Source: Haberlea rhodopensis (Eukaryota; Streptophyta; Magnoliopsida; Lamiales; Gesneriaceae). From it: 64,000 nt of DNA. Below, one piece after another: positions 22,666-34,505 of the stretch (within the stretch, counting starts at the first letter, position 1; each line of letters opens with the position of its first letter). Below the pieces are notes generated by a model. The model saw only the letters and a list, made by a program, of their open reading frames with translations, did not search any database and was not told the DNA's origin. The translations under genes and the position numbers were made by a program. The stretch covers positions 43,625,754 to 43,689,753 of the forward strand of contig CAJQUN010000002.1 of NCBI GenBank assembly GCA_907163345.1, read 5' to 3'.

Positions 22666-25600
22666 TCACTTAGGCTCGCTCAGGTGAACCTCGTCCACGT
22701 CTCTTACTTCTTCCCCAAAATAATGCTTCAATCGCTGCCCATTTGCTTGAAATGTGTGACCGTCATCACATTTCAGTTCAATTGCTCCATATGGGGTCAC
22801 TTTCTCAATAGTGAACGGCCCAGACCATCGTGACTTCAACTTTCCTGGAAATAGTCGGAGACGAGAGTTATATAGTAGCACTTTCTGACCAGGAATAAAC
22901 TCTCTTCTCACGATTTGCTTGTCATGCCAATTCTCCGTTCGCTCCTTGTAGATCTTAGCATTTTCGTACGCTTCAATACGAAACTCATCCATCTCAGTGA
23001 GCTGTAGCAACCGTTGCTCACCAGCAGACTTCAAATCAAAGTTCAGCTTCTTTATGGCCCAGAAAGCCCGATGTTCCAACTCTACCGGTAAGTGGCATGC
23101 TTTCCCAAAAACTAGACGATATGGGGACATCCCTATGGGAGTTTTGAATGCAGTGCGGTATGCCCATAATGCATCATCCAATTTCAGGGCCCAATCCTTC
23201 CGGTTAATACTGACAGTCTTTTCAAGAATTAGCTTAATTTCTCGGTTAGAGATTTCGGCTTGGCCATTAGTCTGTGGATGATAAGCCAATGCAATCTTAT
23301 GCCTCACAGTGTATTTCGTCATCAAAGCACTGAAGATCTTGTTACAGAAGTGAGACCCTTCATCACTGACAATCGATCTCGGAGTACCAAACCGTGTAAA
23401 AATGTTCTTTTGCACGAACTTGACCACGACCTGAGCGTCATTAGTCGATGTGGCAATCGCTTCAACCCACTTAGAAACATAGTCCACTGCTAGCAGAATA
23501 TAGGACTGTCCACAAGATGGTGGGAAGGGGCCCATGAAATCAATACCCCATACATCGAAGATTTCTAATTCCAAGATATTTGTCAACGGCATCTCATGGC
23601 GTTTAGAAATATTACCAATGCGCTGACAACGATCACACGTCTTCACCAAGGTATAACTGTCTCGATGTAGCTCTGGCCAATAGAAACCCGATTGAAGCAC
23701 TTTTGCTGCTGTCCTTGCTGCTCCAAAATGTCCTCCATAAGGTCTGGAGTGACACTTTTCAAGAATCTTTCTTGATTCCTCCTCAGTTACGCATCTCCGG
23801 ACAATTTGGTCTGCACAGCGTCTGAATACATACGGTTCATCCCAGTAATAATTCTTCACATCATGAAAGAATTTCTTCTTTTGCTGATAAGTGAGGTCTG
23901 GAGGCAATATACCACACGACAAATAATTAGCAAAATCAGCGAACCACGGAGTTTTAGTACATACCTCAAAGAGATGTTCATCAGGAAAGCTCTCTTGTAT
24001 GACTCCATGATCCATTCGATCCTCCAACTCCAAACGAGATAAGTGATCTGCTACTTGATTTTCACTGCCCTTTTTATCCAAGATCTCGAAATCAAACTCT
24101 TGTAGCAACAAGATCCATCTAATCAACCGGGGTTTCGCATCCTTCTTGGCAAAAAGATAACGGATCGCTGCATGATCTGTGTAAACTATGACCTTTGTCC
24201 CGATCAGATATGCTCTAAATTTGTCGAATGCATACACCACAGCTAGCATCTCTTTCTCGGTGGTCGTGTAATCTGTTGGGCTCCATCAAGAGTTCTACTT
24301 GCATAGTAGATTGCCCTAAAAATCTTGTCTCTCTTTTGCCCCAAAACTGCTCCCACAGCATAGTCGCTGGCATCACACATTAGCACAAATGGCTCCTTCC
24401 AATCCGGCACTATGATGATTGGTGCAGATATAAGTGCTTTCTTTAGCCTGTTAAATGCCTGCAAACACAAATCATCAAAGACAAAAGGTGAGTCTTTTTC
24501 TAACAAATTACACAAGGGCTTAGCTATTTTAGAAAAATCTTTAATAAAACGGCGATAAAACCCGGCATGTCCAAGGAAGCTCCTAATAGCCTTCTCATTG
24601 TTCGGAGGTGGAAGCTTCTCAATTGCAACCACTTTTGCTCTATCCACTTCAAGTCCTTGAGATGACACCTTATGGCCAAGGACAATACCCTCTTGCACCA
24701 TAAAGTGACATTTCTCCCAATTTAACACGAGGTTCTTTTCTTGGCAGCGCTGTAACACAAGAGATAGGTTATGCAAACAATGGTCAAAAGAGGAACCAAA
24801 TACCGAAAAGTCGTCCATGAAGACTTCAAGGATCTCCTCCACCATATCTGAAAATATTGCAATCATGCACCGTTGAAAGGTAGCAGGTGCGTTGCATAAA
24901 CCAAAAGGCATTCTTCTAAACACAAAGGTGCCATATGGACAGGTAAACGTTGTCTTCTCTTGATCCTCGGGGTCTATGGCAATTTGATTGTATCCTGAAT
25001 AGCCATCTAAGAAACAGTAATAACAATAACCGGCTAACCTGTCAAGCATCTAATCAATAAATGGAAGAGGGAAGTGGTCCTTCCTTGTGGCCTTGTTGAG
25101 TTTCCTATAGTCAATGCAAACTCGCCACCCCGTCACAGTTCGAGTTGAGATCAACTCATTATTTTCATTTCTTACCACTGTCATCCCTCCTTTCTTTGGC
25201 ACAACCTGTACTGGGGAAACCCATGCACTATCTGAAATAGCATAAATAATCCCAGCATTTAACAATTTAAGCACTTCTGCTTTTACTACCTCCTTCATTG
25301 CTGGATTTAACCGCCTTTGATGATCAATGGAAGGAATGAAGGAATCCTCCATAAGTATTTTATGCATGCACAAAGATGGGCTAATCCCCTTGATATCAGA
25401 AATCGACCAACCCAAAGCAGATTTATATGTCCTCAATACACGTAATAATTTATCCTTCTCTAAAGAACAAAGAGATGAAGATATAATTACCGGGTATGTC
25501 GAATTCTCACCCAAGAATGCATAAGTAAGGTGGGCCGGTAGTTCTTTCAGTTCCGAGCTCGCCTTCGTATCTTCTTTGACTGATGTATCTCGTACATCTT

Positions 25601-27986
25601 CCTCTTTTCCAACAGTGTTGCTCTCCTTAGGCAGGCTCTTAAGTGCATCCACTTGCTCAGCAAGATCAGGTTCAGTTGCATCCACTTTCATAATAGAGTT
25701 GACCATGCAATTCTCCAATGGATCCTCCGGTATTGCTCCTACTTCAAAGTTATGCACACATGAGTCAATTACATCCAAAAACTTGCAAGTACTTACCTCG
25801 TCAGGTCCCTTGAGAGCCTTGTAAATATTGAACATGACTTCTTCTCCTCCAACTCTCAAGGATAATTCTCCTCTTTGGACATCTATAAGTGCCCTGCCTG
25901 TTGCTAAGAATGGTCTCCACAAAATTAATGGAACATCTCCATCTTCCTCCATGTCTAGAACCACAAAATCTGCAGCGAAAATAAATTTGTCCACTTTCAC
26001 AAGCACATCTTCAATTATCCCTCTAGGATATGTGAGAGACCTATCCGCCAATTGCAATGTGATTGTAGTAGGCTTCACTTCACCAAGCCCTAAACTCCTG
26101 AAAACAGATAAAGGCATTAAATTAATACTTGCACCTAAATCACATAACGCCCTATTAAATGTAGAACTACCAATAATACAAGGAATAGTAAAACTCCCTG
26201 GATCTTTCAATTTTTGTGGTAGCTTCTTTTGAAGGATTGCACTGCATTCTTCTGTGAGATTCACGGTTTCAAATTCCTCAAGCTTCCTCTTTCTTGCCAT
26301 TATATCCTTCATAAACTTTGTATAATTAAGCATTTGTTGCAACGCCTCGGCAAAAGGAATATTTATGTGGATTTTCTTGAAAATCTCCAAGAATTTGGCA
26401 AACTGGTCATCTATAGCCTTTTTCCTGAAACGTTGAGGATATGGAAGTGTAGGCTTGTACATAGGAAGCTTTTCCGGTAATGTGGCTTGCTTCTCCTTTT
26501 CAACTTCTTTAGGGGTTTCAACCTGAATTTGAGTCTCCTCAACAGATGGCTCATCAACATGTGCTGGTTCTACATCCCCAAGTTCTTTACCACTTCTCAA
26601 TGACACGGCCTTGCACTGCTCCCTTGGGTTCACTTCGGTGTTGCTAGGAAATGATCCTCTTTGTTGGTTGTTCATGGCATTAGCAAGCTGCCCAATTTGC
26701 ACCTCAAGAGATTTCATTGTAGCACCCATGTTGTTCATGTGACCCTCAATCGTATCAAGCCTCGACTCATTCTTCTCAAGCCTCAATTTCGAACTTTGAA
26801 CAAAAGTATTCACCAAATCTTCAAATGAAGGTTTACCTTCATTCTTTTGTGGAGCATATCCAGGTGGTGGATTCAGAGCACTATTGTTGTTGGCATATGA
26901 GAGTCTATCATTGTTGTGGAACCCTTGTTGATACGGATTGCTTCGGTAGTTATTATTGTTGTTGGGATACCGATTGTTTATGAACTGAACGTGCTCTTGC
27001 TCTGCTTCCCTTGACAACTCCATTCCAGCTGCAGCGGCGGCTAATTCAATAGTAGGTGGTGCTCCTTGCTTGGTCAGAGCTGCTACCTGCGTGGTTAGTG
27101 CAGACAGTTGTGCAGTAAGAGTACTAAAATGATCAACCTCATACATACCTATGGGTTTCCTTGCCATGGCTCGCTCACTGGGCCACTGGAAGCTGTTAGC
27201 CGACATCTCCTCAAGTAATTCAAAGGCAGCATCTGCAGTCTTAGAAAATAGTGTTCCTCCTGCTGCAGCATCCACAATGATCCTAGTTGGTCCATTCAAC
27301 CCATTGTAAAATAACTGAATCTGCACCCAGCTTTCATAGTTATGTTGTGGGCACCTCCTCAATAAATCCTTGAATCGCTCCCATGCCTCGTATAGTTGTT
27401 CAGAATCAATTTGTCTGAACGTACTGATTTCAGTTCTCAGTTGAGCTGACTTAGCTGGTGGGAAAAACTTCGAGAGAAATTTCGATGCCATTTCCGCCCA
27501 TGTGTTAATACCATTATTTGGAAGAGATTGTTGCCAGCTCCTTGCATGGTCCCTAAGAGAGAAAGGGAACAATCGCAGTCTCACAATATCTTCTGGAACA
27601 CCATTCATCTTCACAGTATCAGCTATCTCCAAAAATATCCTCAAATGCAAGTTGGGGTCTTCAACATGGGACCCACCAAACTGATTCTGTTGCACCATAC
27701 TTATCAATGCCGGCTTAAGTTCAAAGTTGTTGGCATTGATAGTCTGGCGAGCTATCCCATAGTAATTGTTGTTGACCAATGGTTTGAAATAGTCTCTGAT
27801 CGCCCTTTGAGGTTCAACAAGTTGTGGAGGTGGTTCGTTGTTGTCTCTATTTGCAGCCATTTCTATCAATTCCTCCCTTCTCGTTTTTCTCAGTCTTCTT
27901 GCAGTTCTCTCGATCTCAGGATCAAACAGTAACGATTCAGGAGTAGTGTACTTTCGCATGCACTGCAAAAAATTCAGAAAAGACAA
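22666..27986 (-). pseudogene. Athila gag-pol polyprotein with two lesions
   Basis: Frame 1 (27986-25050, 978 residues) has gag with LKPALISMVQQNQFGG near residue 90, a low-complexity NNNN/YRSNPYQQ region near 340, protease CDLGASINLMP near 615, and the start of RT (WRVCIDYRKLNKATRKDHFP). An in-frame stop follows PLPFID at 25050; the family has QMLDRL there, so a CAG-to-TAG change is likely. RT continues at 25049 with the catalytic FMDDF box. One base is lost near 24283 in the family's QQNYTTTEKEM segment, shifting the frame. The rest (24249-22666) gives RNase H, the integrase zinc region, catalytic GIDFMG, VSDEGSHF and HPQTNGQAEISNREI, and a C-terminal domain. The protease flap region reads LILWRPF where the family has LILGRPF. 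Only these two lesions and that substitution stand out. Confidence 0.93.
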
Positions 27987-28073
27987 AATTCACTCCAAAA
28001 TAAAATGAATAAAAGCTCTAAATTAAAACCAAGATTAATTGGTACAGTATCAGATTGTACTAAATAAATCAAT

Positions 28074-28090
28074 CCCCGGCAACGGCGCCA
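28074..28090 (-). other. Athila primer-binding site, tRNA-Asp type
   Basis: Plus-strand CCCCGGCAACGGCGCCA corresponds to a tRNA 3' end including CCA. Read on minus it is TGGCGCCGTTGCCGGGG, the primer site typical of Athila elements. It lies six bases inside the 5' LTR boundary. Confidence 0.88.
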
Positions 28091-28096
28091 AAAACT

Positions 28097-29548
28097 TGTT
28101 GCGAAAAATCCCTTACCGCAAGCGCACGGTAGTCAAGTTTTAGTATAGAAAGATGTCGAACCCACAGAGATTGATTAAATAGTTAAATCTAAGTACTGAA
28201 TTAAAATAATCTTTGCTTTATTTAGAGAATCGAATAGTTGAGTGTTATGCGAAGAATAAAAATTAATTAACTAACGATGATCAAATATTGAGTTGAAAAG
28301 AAATCAGTTGGAGACGAATCTAGGAGTACGATTTCACTTGTTCATCCACTACACTTATCATTCCTTGATTTCCATTTTATGGATTTCCTAGTTTACTAGC
28401 CGAGAATTCTTATTTGTTTCTACTCCCCCTCCCGGGTGTTAAGCAGAAGTAATTATCTAACATTAATCTTGATATTCCTATCTAAGATTAATTATCAAAC
28501 AATTGTAAAAGCGCAGTAATTCCTATGACGACTTCTATGGAGTTATAGGCCTTCCGAACAATATAACTACCACGATACGAATTCCTTCTTTCCTATTCAT
28601 AACCCCCTCTCCCGAGTGATAGATCACAAATATGGAATCATTCAATCCATGGCCAGTAGATTAAAAGCATTAAGAACAGGAAGACATAAATAAACCATAT
28701 GGAAATCCAAATAAACTTCAATCAATTCATAATAAGCGTAGTTTCAAAACAAGCTACATCGTCTCCTAGAAAATAAAATTAGCTCATGCTAGAAGTATTT
28801 AAACACATAGACATGTTTAAATAACCCATAAAAATTGATAAAAGTTTAGAGATACAAAACGAATTGACGCTATTCTTCGATCTCCGATAAACACCGCCGT
28901 CTCGTGATGAATTCTCTACTTTTTTGCTCCGAGCCGTCGTCGTTATTCTTCTCCGTTCTTCAAACCTAGCCTCCTTCACTCCCAAAATATGTCTAAGTCT
29001 GCATAGCCTTCGAAAATCCTCCTCTAAACCCTTTAAAAGTCCCGTGCAATCAACTAAGGAAAGTCTCCAAAATTGCCAAAATTCCATTGGCGTAATTACG
29101 CCTCCGAAGTGGCGTAGTTCCGCCTGTCGACGTGTCCGAAGTCTGGCTTCCCGCGTGACTGGCGTAATTACGCCTCAAAAGTGGCGTAATTACGCCACTT
29201 AAAATTCTTCAAAATCACAATTGCCGTGGCTTAGGCGTAGTTACGCCTCAAATCAGGCGTAGTTACGCCTCAAAAAATTCGTTTAAAAGCTCAAATGCCG
29301 TAAGCTAGGCGTAGTTACGCCTAAAGACAGACGTAATTACGCCTGTTGCTTTGATTCAAAGTGTAGATTTTTGGCTTCAATTCATCCGTTCTTTCCGTCA
29401 TTTGCATCCTTTTAGTCCACAAAACATGTAATTACCTGGATTCCTGCAAAACAACACATAACAAAACCAAAAGCGTAATTCTGATCGAAAACTAACACTA
29501 AACCATGCAAAATAAGAAGAAATATAAGTGTATAAAATACACTTATCA
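28097..29548 (-). repeat. Athila 5' LTR
   Basis: 1452 bp. Read on minus it starts TGATAAGTGTATTTTATAC and ends TTTTTCGCAACA, so the TG...CA ends are intact. It carries the eight-site palindrome array 29089-29343. Confidence 0.92.
29089..29343. repeat. Palindrome array in Athila 5' LTR, eight sites
   Basis: Sites start at 29089, 29111, 29161, 29183, 29234, 29256, 29308 and 29330. The spacings alternate strictly: 22, 50, 22, 51, 22, 52, 22. Six sites fit GGCGTARTTACGCC; the second has TTCCGCC, and the last starts GACG. In the transcription direction the array lies about 205-460 bp from the LTR start, probably in U3. Confidence 0.93.
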
Positions 29549-30519
29549 AGCCCCCAAAAAATTTCAAAACTAGCATCACCTATACCGAGGTCATGAGGGT
29601 CTTAGAGCATAAATGCTTCAACTCCTCAAAGCTCTTGGCCGAGGACCTGCTTTGTTATTTCGGTCTATGTGCAGCTAACTTGGCTCTTCGAGGATGACCT
29701 GGTAGATATTACAGTTTTTGGTTTCGTTTTTGTTACTGAACTGTTTCGCACCTATAGTTGAGAGAGTCATGAGTTCCCTACTCGCCCAAGCTAGTTGGTG
29801 GACGAAGCAGCAGGCCAACTCAGCAGCTGTTTCGGAGCCATAGCTCCCGTCATTAATATGGATGATGAACCGACGTCGAACGACATGGATATTCCCTTGC
29901 AAAGGAAAAAATGTCGGCTCCAGAGTATGTGCAGCAGCACTATGATGTAAGTATTTAGTTTTCATTTCTCCATTAATTGTCCTTTCCTTAACCTATTTTT
30001 ATGTTTTCCAGAACATCCTTCTGGCCGAATAGTTTGCTGCCCGAGCCAACAATCTGCGGAGGCAGGCCCTCATGGACAAACACGTCTTTGAGGCCAACAA
30101 CTTGGACCTCCAACACTCTTTGGCTGAGGCTAGGTCCTTGGACGAGAAAGCCTTGGCCGACCTAAAGACTTAGCTGTAGGATCAGAGGTCATTGCTTGAG
30201 GGCGAGTACAAATCCAAGGTCGAGGAGATCTGGGCGGCCTTTTAGAACAAGCTCAAGGAACTTAAAAATGAGCATGAACACTCAAAGAGGGGTGGCTCAG
30301 TCTGCCCATCAGGAGCTGGAAAAGGCTCGCGCTGAGGTGGCAGTGAAGATTCCCAAGATGGAGGAGAAATTTGGGGACCGGATGCTGTATTATCTGGAGT
30401 TAGGGTTCAATGGGTGCCGCGAGCAATTCAAGGCCCAAGGTTACCCTCTAGATGGTGCTTCAGATGACTTTAGTGACATGGATAAAGTAATTGATGACAT
30501 CCTCCCTGACCCGTAACTA
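29549..30519 (+). pseudogene. Broken coiled-coil retroelement-type ORF
   Basis: Plus strand: a frame with several stops runs from about 30012 to 30516. It reads QALMDKHVFEANNLDLQHSL, EEIWAAF, then an open stretch ending in KMEEKFGDRMLYYLELGFNG, CREQFKAQGYPLDGASDDFS and DILPDP. Heptad-like, glutamate- and lysine-rich composition suggests a coiled coil. Plant gypsy-associated proteins often end in a CREQF...GY-like motif, so I suspect a Tat-lineage gag-like or accessory frame, but I am not sure. 29549-30011 has no clear coding content. Confidence 0.4.
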
Positions 30520-30664
30520 TGTAATTTTGTTTTTCTTTTCCTTATGGTTGTAAGGAGCAAAGTTCAGACTTTCAATGAAATTTTTTTGTTCTTTCTCTAC
30601 AATTTTAGTATGGTTAAATAACTACCAACTGAGCGGACCAAGCATGTATAGCTCGTCTAGATAG

Positions 30665-30938
30665 ATAATTAAATAACCTCATAAGGACACCGATCCTGAG
30701 CTCACAGCTCAGCTAATATGTAAATAATTAACCTCGTAAAGGCTAACTTAAATAAGGTCGGACTTGGGCCCATAGAACTTATGTAATCTTTAAACCATTA
30801 ACCTCGTGAAGGCGGTTAAATGAGATCGGACCTGAGCTCTAATCTGTTAATAATTAACCTCATAAAGCGAAGTTAAATGAGATCAATCTTGAGCTCACTG
30901 AGCTTAGATAGTCTATAAATAATTAACCTCATGGAGGC
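30665..30938. repeat. Degenerate tandem repeat, TTAACCTC unit, part 1
   Basis: Units containing ATTAACCTC...GTTAAATGAGATCGG... and a GAGCTCA-rich tail recur every 55-70 bp. The array is cut at 30938 by the Sirevirus-like element and resumes in phase at 43611, after its target duplication. Confidence 0.75.
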
Positions 30939-32567
30939 TGTTGGGTTTTGGAAACCCGAATAATCTTGGTTTTGATGTTAACAAAACTTGTTATTGTGTT
31001 GCTAACATATTTCATCAAGTGTGCAGTTTGTAGATGATATTTTACAGCTTGATGATGTGCTAAGAAATGCCCTTGAGTTTGGTTGCTGAAATGAGGACCA
31101 GCTGGAATACCAGTTGACCAGACCAGCTGGAGGACCAGCTGAAAGGACCAGCTAGAGTACCAGCTGGGAGGACCAGCTGGATACCAGTTGACCAGACCAG
31201 CTGGAGGACCAGCTGAAAGGATCAGCTAGAGGACCAGCTGGAAGGACCAGCTAGAGGACCAGCTGGATACCAGTTGATCAGACCAGCTGGAGGACCAGAT
31301 GAAAGGACCAGCTGGAGTACCAGCTGGGAGGACCAGCTGGAGTACCAGTTGACCAGACCAGCTGGGAGGACCAGCTGGAGAGGACCAGCTGGGAGGACCA
31401 GCTGGAGGACCAGGTGAAGGACCAGCTGGAGAGAACCAACTGGATGTGCAAACCAGCTGACAAGACCAACTGGTACCAGCAGACCTCAGACCAACTGGTA
31501 CCAGCAGACCTTGGCCAGCTGATGTTGTACCAGCAGACCTCAGACCAACTGGTACCAGCAGACCTCAGACCAACTGATACCAGCAGACCTTGGCCAGCTG
31601 ATGTTGTACCAGCAGACCTCAGACCAACTGATACCAGCAGACCCCAGGCCAGCTGATGCTGAACCAGCAGACCTCAGACCAGCTGACCATACCAGCAGAC
31701 CAGACCAGCTGACCAGACCAGTTGACCAGACCAGCAGACTTCCAAAAATAGCCCAGAAGCAGAATATGACCGTTGCAATGTTTGAAAGCTTACCAAAATT
31801 GTCCAAACGGTTATATTCTTGTATATATCGTATATATCATTACTTGGGGCTATATATACATGATTTGGAAGCTCAATAACAGCTGATTGAAGATCAATCC
31901 AAGCCTTCCATAGCAAACCCACTTGGGATTCAATTGAGGAACTTCAAAGACAAAAGCTGTTAAATAGAGAGCACTCCTCAAACCTTTGGCACCTCTTACC
32001 TTGCTGTATCAGATTCATTATGGAATCATTGTGCCTTTGTATTCACTCTATTCATTGTATTTGTGAGCTAAAATAGAAGAGTGAATATCATTGTAACAGT
32101 TTGTGATTCATCACAACTGGATGAGAGGTCTTTGTATGTGAGACGTTAAAGAACATACATAGTTGAGTAGCTAGGAGTTCTAGTTGGATGGGGAATGCCC
32201 AACTGGATCGGGTTTGTACAAAGAGTTGTATAAATCAAAGTCTTCTAGTGTATCCTTCCATGAGATGGAAGAAGGGGAGATGTAGAAGCGTTGTGCTTCG
32301 AACTTCCAGAAACAAATGCTTGTGTTATTTACTTTACTGCATTATTTACCTTACTGTTTTTACATACTTTCTTGCATATCTTTAAAAGGCCTTTCAAATG
32401 AGTAATCGGTTTTAGAGCGGGTTATGTCGAGTGTCTTCCGCTCGATTTTGTAACCGAACTCGATATAATCTCTCGGTGCAATTATTTCAAGAACACGAGC
32501 TATTGAAGCTCAAGTTGGTTGAACTCGGGTGTGGAATGGCAACCCACCCCCGAAATCGATCCTAACA
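30939..32567 (+). repeat. Left LTR of the Sirevirus-like element
   Basis: The outer parts match the right LTR: TGTTGGG...GTGTGCAG at the start, and from AGAATATGACCGTTGCAA near 31760 to the end. The middle instead holds a 640-bp CCAGCTGG array and lacks the roughly 780-bp module region present in the other LTR copies. Confidence 0.87.
31096..31738. repeat. CCAGCTGG palindrome array
   Basis: Dozens of CCAGCTGG sites and one-base variants (CCAGTTGA, CCAGCTGA, CCAACTGG). Spacing alternates 12 and 13 bp, for example 31098, 31110, 31123, 31135, 31148, 31160, 31173, so two sites repeat every 25 bp. The right half (after about 31470) has longer composite units containing AGACCTCAGACCAACTG. Long frames across it on both strands are repeat translations, not genes. 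Confidence 0.92.
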
Positions 32568-32569
32568 AG

Positions 32570-32581
32570 TGGTATCGGAGC
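32570..32581 (+). other. Primer-binding site, initiator tRNA-Met type
   Basis: TGGTATCGGAGC, two bases inside the left LTR. It differs at one position from the canonical TGGTATCAGAGC complement of initiator tRNA-Met. Confidence 0.85.
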
Positions 32582-33422
32582 AGGTTGTTCTTGGAAAGCA
32601 TTTTAACCAATTTTTTAGCGGATATCTTTTAAAATCATTTTCAAAATTTTCTCATGAGCATGAAATATTTTCATAGCATATTTTTTCAAAATATGGTGTA
32701 TGAAAATTTTTAGCATAAAAATCAATTTCATTGCATTCATTTTTGCACAAAAATAATTTTAAAATCTATTTTAAAGGTTTAATTTTCGTTCAATATGTTC
32801 TAAACTCATTTTAAGTTTAAATTTTTTATTTTGACATTTTTTCTAACAATTTTCGAAGCATTCAGTTTTTCTTGCAGCTTGCAGCAACTTTGGGAAAATT
32901 GGCATAACTTCTTGCTCGGATGTCCAAATGACGAACCGTTTTTTGCGTTGCAAACTATACTCATATAGGATCGCAACGGTATAGGTCTTGCAGCCTAATT
33001 CTTCACGAGAAGATACAGTTTATTCTACAAAGTTGGACTAAGTGTGCTGCCACCGCTGAAAGATGAAATGTACATTGTTGAGTTTTGTCAAGATATTCCA
33101 ATTTGTTGCCAAGTATGATTCATCCATCTTCAAAAGAGGTTATTTTTGTTCAAAAATTAATGTGCATTGCATTTTTTTTTATTTGTTTTAGCCTACCCCA
33201 TTTGCCCCTCACTTGCTCAAATTTTCAAACATTTTAAAATTAAGGGGGAGTGTTTAATCTCAATCCTTGAGGGGGAGTAAATTTATTTGTCTTCCTTTTT
33301 TGATTCACACAAAAAGGGGGAGAAATATGTTGTTTAAAAATATGGTTTTTCTTGTTATGCAACATTGTGCTTTAATGTTCATATTTTTATTCAAGTTTTG
33401 TGATCATCAAAAAGGGGGAGAT
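32582..33422 (+). other. Non-coding internal region with four polypurine tracts
   Basis: No ORF. GGGGGAG tracts lie at 33243-33250, 33270-33277, 33314-33322 and 33413-33420. The last abuts the right LTR and is the likely plus-strand primer. The nearly equal-sized internal region of the element at 50321-54928 (854 bp) carries the same tracts, so this short layout is a stable family trait rather than random decay. Confidence 0.8.
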
Positions 33423-33779
33423 TGTTGGGTTTTGGAAACCCGAATAATCTTTGTTTTGATGTTAACAAAACTTGTTAATGTGTTGCTAACATATTTCATC
33501 AAGTGTGCAGTTCATAGATCATAATTAAGAGCTTGATGAATTATAAAGAAGTAGCTTGAAAATATCAAGCTGGACCAAGACTGAAATTCTGGCAGAGCGG
33601 ATTGTTTTGATCATATCTCATAGTTCGGATATCGAAATGGCGTGCTTCTAAAGAGATTGAACAGCCAACTCAAAATACTAAAAGTCATATTTCACAACAG
33701 ATCGGCTAGTTCGAATGTTATCAAGGAGAAAAGACGCCTGGAAGATCGAGCTGTACCGCGAAGAAACAACAAGCTATTT

Positions 33780-34140
33780 CAGCAAACAACTGTCAATCTG
33801 TTGGTCATAACTCTTAGCTTGCTTATCATAACGAGACGATTCAGTTGGAAAGCTAAGACAAATATCTACAAGTCATATTTGGAAGTGAAATACTGAATCG
33901 GACGTTAAGATGGCCAAAAAGCTTCTGCAAGTCACGCCATGTGACGCCGGTAAGATCGAGCTGTTACAGCAAAGTCTCTGTCAGTCTGGTGGGCATAACT
34001 CTTAGCTCGCTTATCGGAACGGAACGTATCAGTATGGGTTGGAAAGCTAAGACAAGGATCTACAAGTCATCTTTGGAGTGAAAGACTGAATCGGACGTTA
34101 AGATGGCCAAAAAGCTTCTGCAAGTCACGCCATGTGCTGC
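33780..34140 (+). repeat. Direct repeat of a ~165-185-bp module in the LTR
   Basis: Two consecutive modules share CATAACTCTTAGC, GGAAAGCTAAGACAA, CTACAAGTCAT, a CTGAATCGGACGTTAAGATG segment and CAAAAAGCTTCTGCAAGTC. The second starts near 33962. A third, more diverged module (CATAACTCTCTCATACG, GGAAAGCTAAGAGAAAGG) follows at about 34185-34265. The element at 50321-54928 has the same arrangement. Confidence 0.8.
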
Positions 34141-34349
34141 TGCATCCAGCAAACAGACAGCGGGAGCATCGCCTCGTATTTCAAGCATAACTCTCTCATA
34201 CGAACTCGAAATTGAGCGATTATTGATTCCGTGGAAAGCTAAGAGAAAGGGCTACAACTTTCATGTAGATCACTTTGCCCAGAAATCAAAGCATCAAGAG
34301 CTACAAGCAACAGATCAGAAGAGCAAGTTTATCAATCTGTTTTTGTATC

Positions 34350-34505
34350 AAGCTGATTGTCCAGACTGATCCGGACCAGACTTATCTGCCCGTGCTGATC
34401 CGGACCAGACTGATATGCCCGTGCTGATCTGCCAGACTGATCTACCATGCTGATCCGGCCAGACTGATCTGCCCAAGCTGATCCGACCAATCCGGTCCGA
34501 AATAC
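34350..34505. repeat. TGATCCGGACCAGAC array
   Basis: Units of GCTGATCCGGACCAGACTGA type, with GCTGAT recurring at 34394, 34422, 34449 and 34477, a period of 27-28 bp. The TCCGGA core is palindromic. Matching arrays lie at 51106-51270 and 53850-53995 in the related element. Confidence 0.85.

Larger units (their letters stand above)
19122..29548 (-). mobile_element. Athila-type Ty3/gypsy LTR retrotransposon
   Basis: About 10.4 kb on the minus strand. The 5' LTR is 28097-29548 and the 3' LTR about 19122-20550; both share the TGATAAGTG start (read on minus) and are nearly identical by eye. The primer-binding site is adjacent to the 5' LTR. A gag-pro-RT-RNaseH-integrase frame fills 27986-22666. 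The roughly 2.1-kb stretch between integrase and the 3' LTR holds no envelope-like ORF. The gag style (LKPALISMVQQNQFGG, LRLFPFSLRDHARSW), the CDLGASINLMP protease and the tRNA-Asp-type primer site place it in the Athila lineage. The left edge has diverged, and no target duplication was found. Confidence 0.9.

Noticed and set aside
20113..29343. A CRISPR-like array from regularly spaced short repeats
   Set aside because: The repeats are 14-bp palindromes inside LTRs of a plant retrotransposon, spacers are not unique, and there are no cas genes.
31278..31806. Long repetitive ORFs on both strands (Trp/Ser-rich and Gln/Thr-rich)
   Set aside because: They are translations of the CCAGCTGG array, in several frames at once, with no start context.
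33267..33524. 85-residue ORF across the polypurine tracts, also at 52095-52352
   Set aside because: It runs from the non-coding interior across the tract into the LTR, so it is not a credible gene.
34103..34369. 88-residue ORF MAKKLLQVTPCAAASS, seen also at 51249-51515 and 53975-54241
   Set aside because: It is conserved only because it lies in related LTR copies. It crosses repeat modules and the array, and shows no domain or codon-level constraint I could see.
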